DNA of 64,000 bases from Bryobacteraceae bacterium (GTDB lineage Bacteria > Acidobacteriota > Terriglobia > Bryobacterales > Bryobacteraceae): assembly GCA_023384675.1 (NCBI GenBank), contig JAHDVK010000011.1, forward strand, positions 62,001 to 126,000, in the 5' to 3' direction. The translations under genes and the position numbers were made by a program. The notes below the pieces were generated by a model. It did no database searches, was not told the DNA's origin, and saw only the letters and a list, made by a program, of their open reading frames with translations. This document shows positions 48,751 to 56,329 of this stretch, in pieces; the stretch's first letter is position 1, and every line of letters begins with the position of its first letter.

Positions 48751-49940
48751 GAAGCCGCCGACCCGGCCCCTGCGGGCCTGAGCAGGACGGTCCGGACGGC
48801 GCTGGCCACGCGCTCGATCTCACGCTCCCCATAGGCGGGCGACAGAGGCAGGCTCACGGTTTGCCGCCCGGTCCGGAGCGCCTCCGGACAGTCTTCCTCG
48901 CGCCAGCCGAACACCTCCCGATAGTAGGGCTCCTCAGTCGCGCTGCGGTAATGAATCGCACACCCGATCCCCAGCTTCCGCATGCGGGCAAGGAATTCGT
49001 CACGGTCGATGCCCGCTTCCCGCTCATCAATCAGCAGGCAGAACAGGTGATAGGCGTGCCGGGTTTCCTGCTCAGCCAATGCGGGCGGAGTGACCGGCAG
49101 CCCCGCGAGCGCCTCGCGATAGCGCAGCCAGATGCGCTCCCGGCGCTTCCAGTTGGCCTCGACACGCGCAAGCTGATGGATGCCGATGGACGCCTCCAGA
49201 TCGGTCATGTTGTACTTGAAGCCAGCCGCGACCACGGCGTAGTGCGGACTCCCCACGCTGCTGAAGCGCTTCCAGGCATCCTGAGTCATGCCTTGCGCCG
49301 CCAGAATCCGGACCGCCGTGAGGTGATCCGCGCTCTTCGCAATCACCATTCCGCCTTCACTTGTGGTGACGTTCTTTGTCGGATAAAAACTGAAGCAACC
49401 GAAATCGCCCATCGTGCCGGCCTTCCGGCCGCGGCATTCAGTTTCCACCGCGTGCGCGCAGTCCTCGATCAGCGTTAGCTGATGCTCGCGGGAGAGCGCC
49501 ATCAGTTCATCCATTGCGCAAGGCCGCCCGGCGAAATGCACGGGAATCAGCGCCCGCGTGCGCGGGCTGATCATCCGCCTGACCGCGGCGGGATCCAGGT
49601 TCATCGTGGCCGGCTCAATATCGGCCAGCACAGGCTGCGCACCGGCATGGATAATCGCGTTGATCGTCGCGCAATAGGTAAGCGGAGTGGTGATGACTTC
49701 ATCACCCGGCCCCACTCCGGCAGCGCGCAGTGAGAGCAACAAAGCCGCTGAGCAAGAGTGCAGCGCAGCCGCCCCCGGCACGCCCTTGAATGCCGCGAAC
49801 TGCTCCTCGAACCGGCCGACTCGGGGACCCCGCCCGATCCAGCCGGATCGCAGGCACTCCACCACCTCAGCGATCTCGTGCTCGCCGATGACAGGTTGCC
49901 CGAATACGAGGAAGGGTTCAGCGTGATTGGAAGGATCCAT
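48747..49940 (-). CDS. DegT/DnrJ/EryC1/StrS-type sugar aminotransferase
   Basis: A 397-residue PLP enzyme that transfers an amino group to a keto-sugar nucleotide. Visible are SGWIGRGPRVGRFEEQF, TPLTYCATINAI, PVHFAGRPC, LIEDCAHAVE with the PLP-binding Asp, and the PLP lysine in FSFYPTKNVTTSEGG, followed by the C-terminal HYRSATEEPYY. It is the first gene of the four-gene leftward cluster. Confidence 0.92.
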   Translation of the reverse strand: MDPSNHAEPFLVFGQPVIGEHEIAEVVECLRSGWIGRGPRVGRFEEQFAAFKGVPGAAALHSCSAALLLSLRAAGVGPGDEVITTPLTYCATINAIIHAGAQPVLADIEPATMNLDPAAVRRMISPRTRALIPVHFAGRPCAMDELMALSREHQLTLIEDCAHAVETECRGRKAGTMGDFGCFSFYPTKNVTTSEGGMVIAKSADHLTAVRILAAQGMTQDAWKRFSSVGSPHYAVVAAGFKYNMTDLEASIGIHQLARVEANWKRRERIWLRYREALAGLPVTPPALAEQETRHAYHLFCLLIDEREAGIDRDEFLARMRKLGIGCAIHYRSATEEPYYREVFGWREEDCPEALRTGRQTVSLPLSPAYGEREIERVASAVRTVLLRPAGAGSAAS

Positions 49941-50246
49941 GCCTTTGACTTGCCGGTGCCGGAACTCTAGGAGAGAATTCGCAGAAACCCATGACCTTCC
50001 GCGGCAATCCTTGATGCTAGCCGCACGGCGGCGGGAGAGTCAAATCATGCAGCATGGCGGTACGAATCATACTTCGATTCGCCTTACTGCCGGGACGCGA
50101 AGGATTGCTCCGAACTCTCCTGCGAGCATCAATCCGTAGGAGGCGGAGCAAACCACGCAGGCGGTGGGCGTCATTGCAATCGTGAGACCCACACGCCGGT
50201 GATAGAGGAGTATCCGCCCATATCCTCGCACCATGTTTCGGCCGGC

Positions 50247-50268
50247 GGGGTCAAAGACCTCGGTTCCT
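50247..50268. repeat. 22-bp direct repeat, left copy, flanking the transposase remnant
   Basis: GGGGTCAAAGACCTCGGTTC plus CT occurs here and again exactly at 50690-50711, on either side of the transposase remnant. The motif may be an end or target repeat of the element. Confidence 0.75.
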
Positions 50269-50269
50269 A

Positions 50270-50299
50270 ATCTACCCCTGAGAATTTTTGGGGGTAGAT
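50270..50299. repeat. Perfect hairpin upstream of the transposase remnant
   Basis: ATCTACCCC at 50270-50278 pairs exactly with GGGGTAGAT at 50291-50299 around a 12-base loop rich in T. It lies 16 bases before the transposase start. IS200/IS605-type and RAYT transposases recognise subterminal hairpins, so it may be the left end of the element. Confidence 0.6.
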
Positions 50300-50314
50300 C
50301 GCCACTATATCTAT

Positions 50315-50742
50315 ATGCCCCGACTGCCGCGCCTGGTTCTGCCAGGTATTCCCCACCACATCACTCAGCGCGGTAACTACCGCCAAATGAACTATTTCCG
50401 GGCCGAAGACTACCGGCTCTACCTCCAACTCCTCAAGGACTATTCGCGTCACCTTGGAGTCGCCCTGGTCATGCCCACGTCGTCGCGTTGCCGCAGCGCC
50501 CGGACTCCTTCGCGCGCACCTTTCGCCGGGTGCATTCCGAATATGCCCGCGCGATCCACATGCGGCTGCGGCGCGTAGGTCATTTATGGCAGGCACGTTA
50601 CGGCTCGACGCCGATGGATGAAAAACATTTCTGGGCGGCTATGTTGTATGTAGAGCAAAATCCGCTCCGGGCCCGTTTGGTGGGCCGCGGGGGTCAAAGA
50701 CCTCGGTTCCTGGCCGCGTCGGACCGCGACGGGACAGCCTGA
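50315..50742 (+). pseudogene. Remnant of an IS200-like REP-associated (RAYT) transposase
   Basis: The first frame reads MPRLPRLVLPGIPHHITQRG with NYRQMNYFRAEDYRLYLQLL, the standard RAYT beginning with PHHITQRGN. A second frame continues LPQRPDSFARTFRRVHSEYA and then GHLWQARYGSTPMDEKHFWA with YVEQNPLRARLV. The switch falls at 50470-50490 where the family has MPNHVH; here only ATGCCCACGTCGTC remains, so the HUH metal motif is deleted and the frame is broken. The gene is dead as written. It is flanked by the 22-bp direct repeats, the right copy lying inside the tail of the second frame. Confidence 0.85.
50690..50711. repeat. 22-bp direct repeat, right copy
   Basis: Exact copy of the sequence at 50247-50268, 443 bases away, immediately after the conserved end of the transposase (RARLV). 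Confidence 0.75.
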
Positions 50743-50787
50743 CTGGACCGCGACCGGATGGCCCGGATGGCCCGGATGGCGACCGCC

Positions 50788-51009
50788 CTTTTTCACGCGG
50801 CGGCCTTCGCCGTGGTAGGCGTAGGTAGTCGTGTTGCCACCGATTGCCGAGGTTTTCAGGCGGTTTTCGGCATCGTAGGTGAAGGTGTAGGCGCCGATGG
50901 CGGTCTGGTTGCCGGCGGAGTCGTAAGTCGAACTCTGGATGATGAGGCGGTTGGCGGCGTCGAAATCCGAGGCGGCCGCGGGGGTGAAGGAGTGGCGCGT
51001 GGCGACGTT
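50788..51009 (-). pseudogene. Fragment of an RHS (YD-repeat) protein
   Basis: The minus strand encodes FDAANRLIIQSSTYDSAGNQ and then AIGAYTFTYDAENRLKTSAI and YAYHGEGRRVKK, which are YD-repeats close to the end of RHS proteins. Conserved sequence stops abruptly on both sides: at the left it meets a GGATGGCCC tandem run (50756-50782) beside the transposase remnant, and at the right it fades into non-coding DNA. It is a leftover of an RHS gene, not a working one. Confidence 0.8.
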
Positions 51010-51145
51010 GGCATACTCGTGTGCACGCGCCGCCACATGTTTGTTGTGGCGCACTTGCGCTTCAGAGTCGGGCATCCGCGAGAGCATGGGGAAGGGTGAT
51101 GGCGTGGCCAGTCCAGTTGCCTGGAGGCGCGTACGCTTCGGGGAC

Positions 51146-51365
51146 GATGTACTCAATCACTTTATCTTCAACGTCAGCGCCGCCCGGCAACGGGGGGCAT
51201 CCAGACCGAAAGTGGGTCCTCGCCCGCCGAGGTGGATGAATGCAAGCAGATAGCAAGCCCGGCGCAACAGTGCGACATTTGAGCACCTTTCAGATCCAGC
51301 GACCTGTCTGGGGTTTGGTGATTGAGTGTGCTGTTCCGGAAACCGGAAACCCCCGGAAACCCCCA
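51146..51365. repeat. Diverged non-coding element, copy A
   Basis: Counterpart of 44999-45245. It has ACTCAATCACTTTA (51151-51164), GCCGCCCGGCAAC, then GTTTGGTGATTG (51313-51324) and a short CCGGAAA run (51336-51358). It lies between the RHS fragment and the stop of the leftward beta-propeller gene, so it may derive from the 3' end of RHS-type genes. Confidence 0.55.
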
Positions 51366-51388
51366 TCAGCCCATCTGCCGGTACGAGC

Positions 51389-52513
51389 TTACTGGGGTGG
51401 TGCTGGTGCGCCGATCATGCCTTCGGCTGTGTAGTCGGCCGGCACGATGCGGTAACGGTAGACCATTCCGTGCTGGCCGACAAAGTAACCGGAGCGCGAG
51501 CCGACGAATGTCACATCCCGGACGAGCGCGGGCAGGCTCGTCGGGCGCGAACTGAAGGTTCGGCCTCCATTAAAGGAGTAGCCGATCTGCCGGCCATTCT
51601 CGCTGACGCCCACCACGATTTTCCCGTCTCCGGAGGCCGCGTAGAAACTTCTCCAGGCTGGCGGATTCACGCTGCCGGTCCAGTTGGCGCCGGCGTCCGC
51701 TGTCCAGAATGTCTGTCCGCTTGCCAGAAGGACGAGTCCTTCATTCTCCGACCAGAAATGGATCGAATCGACGGCGTGTCTTGTCGCGGGAATGACGGAA
51801 TGCGACCACGTTGAGCCGCCATCGGCGGTCCTGGAGAACACGGCGACACTCGTTCCCATGTCCACGGGCGCGCCGCCACCCATGAAGCCGATGGCCGGGG
51901 TGACAAACTGGATCTGGCTCACCATGCAGCCGAGCTTGCGCGCGAGTCCGCCAACCACGGTTTCCAGGGCGCAGGGGCTTCCACGCGTCCACGTCTTGCC
52001 GCCATCGCCGGTGCGGTTTAAGTGGGTTTGCGACTGGGAATCGTGGCGGTCGGCGACCAGTCCGGTGGCCGGCGAAATGAACCACAAACCCCTGGACGTG
52101 GCCGGGATCTTGCCTAATTCCACCCACGTTTTGCCGTCGGTGGTGCCCATGATCCGGTTGCGCTCCGTCATTGCCCAGCCTTGCTTGGAATCCAGGAAGA
52201 ACACATCGGCCAGGTCTTCATCGGCGGCCTCCGGATCGCCACCTAATTGCGCCTGCCAGGTTTTTCCGCCATCCGGCGTGAAGAGGATGGTGGACTTCCG
52301 GCCCGCCACCCAGCACGTTTCCGGGCCTACGCAAGAAATCGCTCGCAGCTCAATGTCCCTATTGAAGGGAACCGGTTCCCAGATCGCCTTCCACTTCGGT
52401 TCCGCACTCTTGGATGCTGGAGCCGCTTTGGGGACGGGAGCTTTTTTCGTCTGGCCGACAACCAGGGCGGCCAACAAACAGCACGCAATCGCCAGTTCGA
52501 GAAGCCTACGCAT
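51389..52513 (-). CDS. Secreted beta-propeller protein with BNR/YCF48-like repeats
   Basis: A 374-residue protein with a signal peptide (about 1-20, AALVVGQ) and a short Lys/Pro/Ala linker. Repeats of the type FTPDGGKTWQAQ, TTDGKTWVEL, RTGDGGKTWTRG, RTADGGSTWSHS, WTADAGANWTGS and FNGGRTFSS mark blades of a propeller like YCF48/HCF136, and each blade ends with a GW-type or GY-type strand (QGWAMTE, IGFMGGG, SGYFVGQ). Function in non-photosynthetic bacteria is unknown; it is likely periplasmic or external. Confidence 0.83.
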   Translation of the reverse strand: MRRLLELAIACCLLAALVVGQTKKAPVPKAAPASKSAEPKWKAIWEPVPFNRDIELRAISCVGPETCWVAGRKSTILFTPDGGKTWQAQLGGDPEAADEDLADVFFLDSKQGWAMTERNRIMGTTDGKTWVELGKIPATSRGLWFISPATGLVADRHDSQSQTHLNRTGDGGKTWTRGSPCALETVVGGLARKLGCMVSQIQFVTPAIGFMGGGAPVDMGTSVAVFSRTADGGSTWSHSVIPATRHAVDSIHFWSENEGLVLLASGQTFWTADAGANWTGSVNPPAWRSFYAASGDGKIVVGVSENGRQIGYSFNGGRTFSSRPTSLPALVRDVTFVGSRSGYFVGQHGMVYRYRIVPADYTAEGMIGAPAPPQ

Positions 52514-52846
52514 ACATCCCCTCCCGACTGTCAGACTTCAATGACCGGATGCTACCACCAATCATCGCTTGGGTCAAAGGGGTCACTCAAGGAGGGGTCA
52601 CTCAAGTGTCCGTCCCGGTGGGCTTTCCGGTGAAATTGGGCGGCGTTTGGAATGAGTGAGATGCGGGTGGCGGGGGTGTGCCTTGGCGGATTCAGCGGCA
52701 GGGGGCGGGCTGTAAGTGATTGGCTTGCAATTGGTTATAGGGAGTTGCGGTGGGACGGGTCCCCTGGCCCCTATGGCCCTATGGGCCTCACCCTTTTCTG
52801 ATTTAGGCCGTAACAAATGCGCCCCGGCGGCCGAATCCCCGAGTGT
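52514..52846. other. Intergenic region between two divergent secreted-protein genes
   Basis: No coding sequence seen. GGGGTCACTCAAG occurs twice in tandem (52579-52591 and 52596-52608). The 15-bp motif copy 2 lies at 52746-52760, followed by short CCTATGG-type repeats (52769-52786). Confidence 0.6.
52746..52760 (+). repeat. 15-bp dispersed motif, copy 2
   Basis: TGCGGTGGGACGGGT, identical to the minus strand at 44829-44843. Confidence 0.5.
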
Positions 52847-53443
52847 ATGCGCACCTTCATCCTCGTCTCACTGCTTTTGACCGCCGCCACCTTGTCCTGC
52901 GCCGAGACTCGCCACGAACTCGCTTTGACGCTCGGCCGCCTCGCCTCGAACGACCGCGGCGCACTCACCGCCGGTTCCGGTACGGGCCTTCAGGCTAACT
53001 ACGGAATCCGCCTCGCGGCCAACTCCACCGCCGGACTCTACTTCGAGTCCCACTTCCTCGCCAGTCCGCATCGGGAAGTCGCCAGCGCAGCCCCGCAAGC
53101 CATCCGCGACTTCGCCAGCCTCTACGTGACACCTGGGCTGCGGGTTAAGTTCGTCCCTGCTGCCCGTCTGTCGCCCTGGGTCGCTGCCGGTGGAGGCTAT
53201 GGCCTCTTCGAGCACTCCCGCGAACTTCAGGACGGTTCGCCGAGCACCGTTGCCCGCAGCCAAAGCCACTTCGTGTTCCATTTCGGCGGAGGCCTCGATC
53301 TCCGGCTCAACCGCTTCCTGAGCGCCCGCTTCGAGGTCCGCGACTTCTTCACCGCCAGCCCGCTCTACAACGTCCCCTCCGTCTCCGGCCGCCAACATAA
53401 CGTTGTCGCCGGTGGAGGCCTGATCCTCAGTTGGGGCGAATAG
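52847..53443 (+). CDS. Outer-membrane beta-barrel protein (porin-like), unknown function
   Basis: A 198-residue protein with a signal peptide (about 1-18, TAATLSCAE) and alternating strands typical of an 8-stranded barrel: ELALTLGRLAS, GTGLQANYGIRLA, AGLYFESHFLAS, FASLYVTPGLRVKFVP, SPWVAAGGGYGLFEHS, HFVFHFGGGLDLRLN, LSARFEVRDFFTA, QHNVVAGGGLILSWG. ATG 52847 gives the signal peptide directly. The YceI gene follows. Confidence 0.78.
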   Translation: MRTFILVSLLLTAATLSCAETRHELALTLGRLASNDRGALTAGSGTGLQANYGIRLAANSTAGLYFESHFLASPHREVASAAPQAIRDFASLYVTPGLRVKFVPAARLSPWVAAGGGYGLFEHSRELQDGSPSTVARSQSHFVFHFGGGLDLRLNRFLSARFEVRDFFTASPLYNVPSVSGRQHNVVAGGGLILSWGE

Positions 53444-53469
53444 CATCGAATGAGGAAACGGAATCAGCT

Positions 53470-54018
53470 ATGAGACTCCTTCTACTCGCCGTCCTGCCTC
53501 TGCTCGCGGGCACACCTCAACCACTGGCCATCCAGGAAGGTACGCGCTTCGAGTTGACCGTCGAGAAGACTGGCCTTCTCTCCGGCAAAAAGCACATTTT
53601 CTCATTCCCTGTGCTCGAAGGCGCTGTCACCCTTGAGCCGCCCACCGTGGAACTCGCCCTCGATGCCCGCGCGGTTCTGCTCCACGACGACTGGGTCACT
53701 GAGAAGGACCGCCGCAAGATCCTCGACCTCACCGCTTCCCGCGAAGTGCTCGATACGGCTTCGCACCCCCGCATCATCTTCCGCTCTACCCGCATTGCCC
53801 CAGCCGGCGAGGGCCGCTACCAGGTCACCGGCCCACTCACCCTGCGCGGTATCTCCCGCGAGATCACCGTCGAAGTGACCCGGAGCGGCGACTTGTACAC
53901 CGGTGGAGCCGTCTTCCCCATGTCGCGCTACGGCATCAAACCTCCGAAGGCCGCCCTTGGCGCAGTCGGCACCCGCGACTTGGTCACAGTGAACTTCACC
54001 CTGAAAGCCGAATCCTGA
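53470..54018 (+). CDS. YceI-family periplasmic protein
   Basis: A 182-residue protein with a signal peptide (RLLLLAVLPLLAGT, about 2-15). The lipocalin-like YceI domain shows as STRIAPAGEGRYQVTGPLTLRG, ISREITVEVTR and AVFPMSRYGIKPPKAALGAVG, with an early SGKKHIFSF segment. Members bind isoprenoid lipids; the ligand here is unknown. The sigma-factor gene begins two bases after its stop, so they are probably co-transcribed. Confidence 0.85.
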   Translation: MRLLLLAVLPLLAGTPQPLAIQEGTRFELTVEKTGLLSGKKHIFSFPVLEGAVTLEPPTVELALDARAVLLHDDWVTEKDRRKILDLTASREVLDTASHPRIIFRSTRIAPAGEGRYQVTGPLTLRGISREITVEVTRSGDLYTGGAVFPMSRYGIKPPKAALGAVGTRDLVTVNFTLKAES

Positions 54019-54019
54019 T

Positions 54020-54631
54020 GTGCTTGTCTTGTCTCCCCTGTTTGTCGTACCCTGCAAGCCGGTACGTGCCTTGCAGACCGCCGCTCCCGCTTCGCTCGAG
54101 CAGTTGATGACCGGTTACCAGGCCGGCGACCGGGCAGCCGCCGATGCCTTTGCGGATCAGTGCTCCGCGATCCTCCTCCGGTTCTTTGTGAGCCGCGGCA
54201 GCAGCCGCCAGGAGGCCGGGGACCTCCTCCAGGACACCTGGCTTCGCATCCACAAGGCCCGCCACTCCTGGCGCCCGAATGAACCCGTCGTCCCCTGGTT
54301 GCTCGCCATCGCCCGCCACACCCGTGCCGACGCCTGGCGTAAGGCCTACCGCTCCACCCAGCGCGAAGAGAGTCTGGAAGGCGCCGCCGAACCGGTTTCC
54401 GCCCAGTCCTTCAACGAGGAGGCCGGTGATGTCCAGCGCCTCCTCCTCCACCTGCCCGAAAGTCAACGCGAGGTGCTCATTCTGCTCAAGGTGCTTGGGC
54501 TCAGCATCGACGAGGCCGCCCGCGCCACTTCCACGACGGCCGGAGCCGTTAAACAAAAAGCGCACCGCGCCTATGAAACGCTGCGGCGCGTACTCGCCAG
54601 CAGCCCCGCGCGCGGAAAGGAGCGAACATGA
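54020..54631 (+). CDS. ECF-type RNA polymerase sigma factor
   Basis: About 203 residues from GTG 54020; a TTG near 54071 could be the true start. Region 2 is SAILLRFFVSRGSSRQEAGDLLQDTWLRIHKAR in part (about residues 50-82) with WRPNEPVVPWLLAIARHTRADAWRK; region 4 is LHLPESQREVLILLKVLGLSIDEAARATSTTAGAVKQKAHRA in part (about 145-185). The 4-base ATGA overlap with the NrsF-type gene shows coupling to its anti-sigma. Confidence 0.92.
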   Translation: MLVLSPLFVVPCKPVRALQTAAPASLEQLMTGYQAGDRAAADAFADQCSAILLRFFVSRGSSRQEAGDLLQDTWLRIHKARHSWRPNEPVVPWLLAIARHTRADAWRKAYRSTQREESLEGAAEPVSAQSFNEEAGDVQRLLLHLPESQREVLILLKVLGLSIDEAARATSTTAGAVKQKAHRAYETLRRVLASSPARGKERT

Positions 54632-55302
54632 ACGACAATGACCTCGACCGCATTCTTGCCTCCTCCGGCGCCCCGCAGCCATCGCCGGAAGAAGTAGCGC
54701 TTGCGAAGCTGGCCATCTTCAAAGACCTCAAGCCCGTCCGCCCGGTCCCCAGCGTCCGTGGCGCCGCCCTCGTCTTCGGAGGTATCGCTCTCGCCCTCAT
54801 CGTGGCTGGCGTGCTTGGGCTTGGCGCGCACGGCTGGCAGCGGATGAATACCGCACAGGCCGCCGCCCTGGCCGGTTGGGCGCTCGCGGGAGTGGTCTTC
54901 GCCTCCATCTCCGTCAGTGCGCGAATGGCCCCCGCACGGCAGGTCCGCCCGTGGGCCGAAGCGCTCTGGGGCGCCGCTTTCGCCGCCGTGGCGGTTTCCG
55001 CCGCGGCGCTGATGGAATATCAACCCGGCCCCAAAATGGCCCTGCCTGTGTGTATTGCGGTGGTCGTCGGGACAGCACTCCTGTGGGCCGCGGGCGCAGC
55101 CGCCCTGCTGCGCCGCGCCTGGCCCGTCACCCCTGTCCGCTTCGGTCTCGCCTGCGGAGCCGCCGCCGGACTTACGGGCTTCCTCGTCGTCCAGGTCTTC
55201 TGCCCTTACCTGGAAACCGCCCATATCCTGGTCAGTCATGTCCTGCCCGCGCTGATCGCCTGCGCGCTCGGCGCCGGACTCGGCGCTCGCTTCGCGCGCT
55301 GA
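54628..55302 (+). CDS. NrsF-type (DUF1109) anti-sigma factor, six membrane segments
   Basis: A 224-residue protein with a short cytoplasmic N-terminus (DLDRILASSGAPQPSPEEVA) and six hydrophobic segments between about 45 and 220, with MEYQPGPKM in a loop. This build, directly behind an ECF sigma gene, is that of the NrsF/DUF1109 group, which hold the sigma factor at the membrane until a signal arrives. The signal is unknown. Confidence 0.85.
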   Translation: MNDNDLDRILASSGAPQPSPEEVALAKLAIFKDLKPVRPVPSVRGAALVFGGIALALIVAGVLGLGAHGWQRMNTAQAAALAGWALAGVVFASISVSARMAPARQVRPWAEALWGAAFAAVAVSAAALMEYQPGPKMALPVCIAVVVGTALLWAAGAAALLRRAWPVTPVRFGLACGAAAGLTGFLVVQVFCPYLETAHILVSHVLPALIACALGAGLGARFAR

Positions 55303-55427
55303 GTATTTCAAATACTCACGCAAAAATAACTGAGATCCACCGTAACCCGGTTCTGCCCGCATTCGAATTCCTGTTTGACTCGCGGCGCCGCGAAGCAAAC
55401 CAAAACTCAAACTGAGGAGAATTCGAA

Positions 55428-56201
55428 ATGACCCCAATCCACCTTGGATTGCCCGCCCTTGCTTTGTCCCTGCTGGCAGCGCCCGCGCTGTTCGCTCAGG
55501 GGCAGACGCGCCCGATCGCTTCCCAGACCGTGATCGACAGCCCCGGATCCTATGTCTTGAATCGGGATATCGCCTACAACCCCGAGCGCGGCGCCGGCAT
55601 CATGATCACCGCCAGCGGCGTCACGCTCGACCTGAACGGCTACGAAATCCTCGGGCCCGGCGGCCTCCGCGGCACCGCAATCCGCGTCCTCAACGCCCAG
55701 GGCGTCACCGTGAAGAGCGGCTCCGTTGCCAATAGCGCCTTTGGCGTCGTTGTCGAGGGCAGCGCCAACGTCCGGCTTGCCGGCTTGAACATCCGCGGAC
55801 AGGGCCTGATGGTCACCGCACCACCTCCCGAGGTCGGAGTCATGATCGTCCAGTCGCGCAACGTCGTGGTCGAAGGCAATGCCATCTATAACACCGGGCT
55901 CGGCATCTTCGTCCGCGGTGGCCAAAGTTGGGGTAACCGCATCGCCAACAACACGCTGACCGCGGGGATGAATGGACTGCTCGGCATCTGCTATAACCCC
56001 GCCCCCAGCGACCCGCAAGGTCCCGTGGGCGATCTCATCACCGGCAATCTGATCACCAACTACGGCGTGGGCCTGCAATTCAGCCCCACGAGCCGCTACA
56101 ATGTGGCCCGCCTCAATACCGTCGTTTTCACCAGCGCCGCCTACGATATTCAAAACCCCAGCAATATCGTCGAGGACAATACATCGACCCAAATCCGCTA
56201 A
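55428..56201 (+). CDS. Secreted right-handed beta-helix protein
   Basis: A 257-residue protein with a signal peptide (about 1-23, APALFAQGQ) and repeated short strands of a parallel beta-helix: GIMITASGVTLDLNGYEILG, AIRVLNAQGVTVKSGSVAN, GVVVEGSANVRLAGLNIRG, NVVVEGNAIYNTGLGIFV, GDLITGNLITNYGVGLQF. Such NosD-like folds bind or cut polysaccharides; no catalytic cluster is obvious. GAGGAG eight bases before ATG is a strong ribosome site. Confidence 0.83.
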   Translation: MTPIHLGLPALALSLLAAPALFAQGQTRPIASQTVIDSPGSYVLNRDIAYNPERGAGIMITASGVTLDLNGYEILGPGGLRGTAIRVLNAQGVTVKSGSVANSAFGVVVEGSANVRLAGLNIRGQGLMVTAPPPEVGVMIVQSRNVVVEGNAIYNTGLGIFVRGGQSWGNRIANNTLTAGMNGLLGICYNPAPSDPQGPVGDLITGNLITNYGVGLQFSPTSRYNVARLNTVVFTSAAYDIQNPSNIVEDNTSTQIR

Positions 56202-56215
56202 TTCCAGAAAAAGGA

Positions 56216-56246
56216 CTCCCCCCGGGTCAACAAAGCCCGGAGGGAG
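56216..56246 (+). terminator. Probable terminator stem-loop after the beta-helix gene
   Basis: CTCCC-C-CCGGG (56216-56226) pairs with CCCGG-A-GGGAG (56236-56246) with one mismatch and a 9-base loop, 15 bases after the stop. The T-tract is poor (CCCTTCCCCC), so termination is not certain. Confidence 0.45.
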
Positions 56247-56329
56247 CCCTTCCCCCAGCTTTCGGAATGGGACTTCTGTCCCAGGTGGATGTGATTGTGC
56301 ATCAGCCTTGCGAGGCGCCACACAGGCTC

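Larger units (their letters stand above)
49941..50314. other. Intergenic region between the aminotransferase gene and the transposase remnant
   Basis: No coding sequence is evident. It contains the left copy of the 22-bp direct repeat and the hairpin at 50270-50299; otherwise I see nothing distinctive. Confidence 0.6.
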
